Below, piece by piece: positions 5,192-5,411 of a stretch of DNA of 5,411 bases. A model generated the notes under the pieces. That model was not told the DNA's origin and made no database searches. It worked only from the letters and a program-made list of their open reading frames with translations. This DNA is from a bacterium. Lineage in GTDB: Bacteria > BMS3Abin14. Position numbers and translations under genes: made by a program. Location of the stretch: the NCBI GenBank assembly GCA_022865845.1, contig JALHUC010000613.1, positions 1-5,411 on the forward strand, written 5' to 3'. Every line of letters begins with the position of its first letter. Position 1 is the stretch's first letter.

Positions 5192-5411
5192 TCTTCGCTC
5201 TTTCCCAATACTTTTCCATCTCGTCAAGCTCCATATCCTCAAGGGGCCGGTTATCCAATGCGGCCATTTCTTCCATAGACCGGAACCGTTTGGTGAACTT
5301 GTTCATGGACCTTTCCAGTGCGTCCTCGGGATGGATATCAAGGAAGCGGGACAGGTTGACCGCCATAAACAGCAGGTCACCTATCTCCTCCGTGATCTCG
5401 TCACGGTTGCC
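5178..5411 (-). CDS. mazG: Nucleoside triphosphate pyrophosphohydrolase MazG, C-terminal end
   Basis: The last 77 residues of a MazG-type enzyme, which hydrolyses (d)NTPs to NMPs and pyrophosphate in the cytoplasm and helps clear damaged nucleotides. The 5' part is beyond the right edge. The visible segment opens with GNRDEITEEIGDLLFMAVNL: EEIGD carries the metal-binding ExxD of the MazG motif, followed by the family-typical NLSRFL, ALERSMNKFTKRFRSME and a terminal MEKYWERAKKKEK tail, as in E. coli MazG (ending MEEVWQQVKRQE). The frame is open through the edge, so the Met near 5366 is internal and not a start. The 5' EExxE half of the metal site would be outside the window. There is no functional link to the downstream genes beyond shared orientation. 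Confidence 0.88.
   Translation of the reverse strand, partial: GNRDEITEEIGDLLFMAVNLSRFLDIHPEDALERSMNKFTKRFRSMEEMAALDNRPLEDMELDEMEKYWERAKKKEK

Overview
The window looks like chromosomal DNA from a Gram-negative bacterium. Two proteins carry Sec signal peptides that fit a periplasm, strong AGGAGG-type ribosome sites are present, and the gene set is ordinary housekeeping and stress functions. Long period-7 intergenic repeats and overall style make me think of Desulfobacterota or a related uncultured lineage, but that placement is a guess. Every gene I can support lies on the minus strand, so transcription runs from high to low coordinates.

In transcription order the layout is as follows. (1) 5411-5178 is the C-terminal end of a MazG-type nucleoside triphosphate pyrophosphohydrolase, cut by the window edge. 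(2) 4960-4370 is a secreted protein with a chalcone-isomerase-like fold. (3) 4187 to the left edge is an osmoprotectant ABC transporter in the order binding protein, long permease, ATPase with CBS domains, short permease. Order and sequence motifs match E. coli yehZ(osmF)-yehY-yehX-yehW rather than the opuB/opuC or proVWX layouts. The binding protein should capture a quaternary amine such as glycine betaine in the periplasm, the two permeases form the channel, and the ATPase drives uptake with a tandem CBS pair that could sense ionic strength or a nucleotide. yehY and yehX overlap by 4 bp (ATGA) and are probably translationally coupled. The last gene, yehW, leaves the window almost complete.

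The most unusual content is between the genes. Each of the four intergenic gaps (750-906, 3156-3266, 4188-4369, 4961-5177) carries degenerate tandem repeats with a 7-bp period. The unit differs from place to place (GAGATCT/GGAATCT, TTCCAAA, TTCCACT, CGTGACT, ATTCCAG, CNANTCA), and one array changes to an 8-bp period. The ATGA junction, which leaves no room, is the only one without an array. Two gaps inside the transporter operon hold arrays in inverted pairs, so the mRNA could fold into long imperfect hairpins immediately after osmF and between yehX and yehW. Copies in opposite orientation also bracket the chalcone-isomerase-like gene and the transporter genes. The pattern resembles the short tandemly repeated heptanucleotides (STRR) described in filamentous cyanobacteria, but with unit sequences I do not recognise as a named family.

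No tRNA, rRNA, CRISPR array, insertion sequence or convincing rho-independent terminator was seen, and no plus-strand gene is supported. No non-coding gap exceeds 300 bases.
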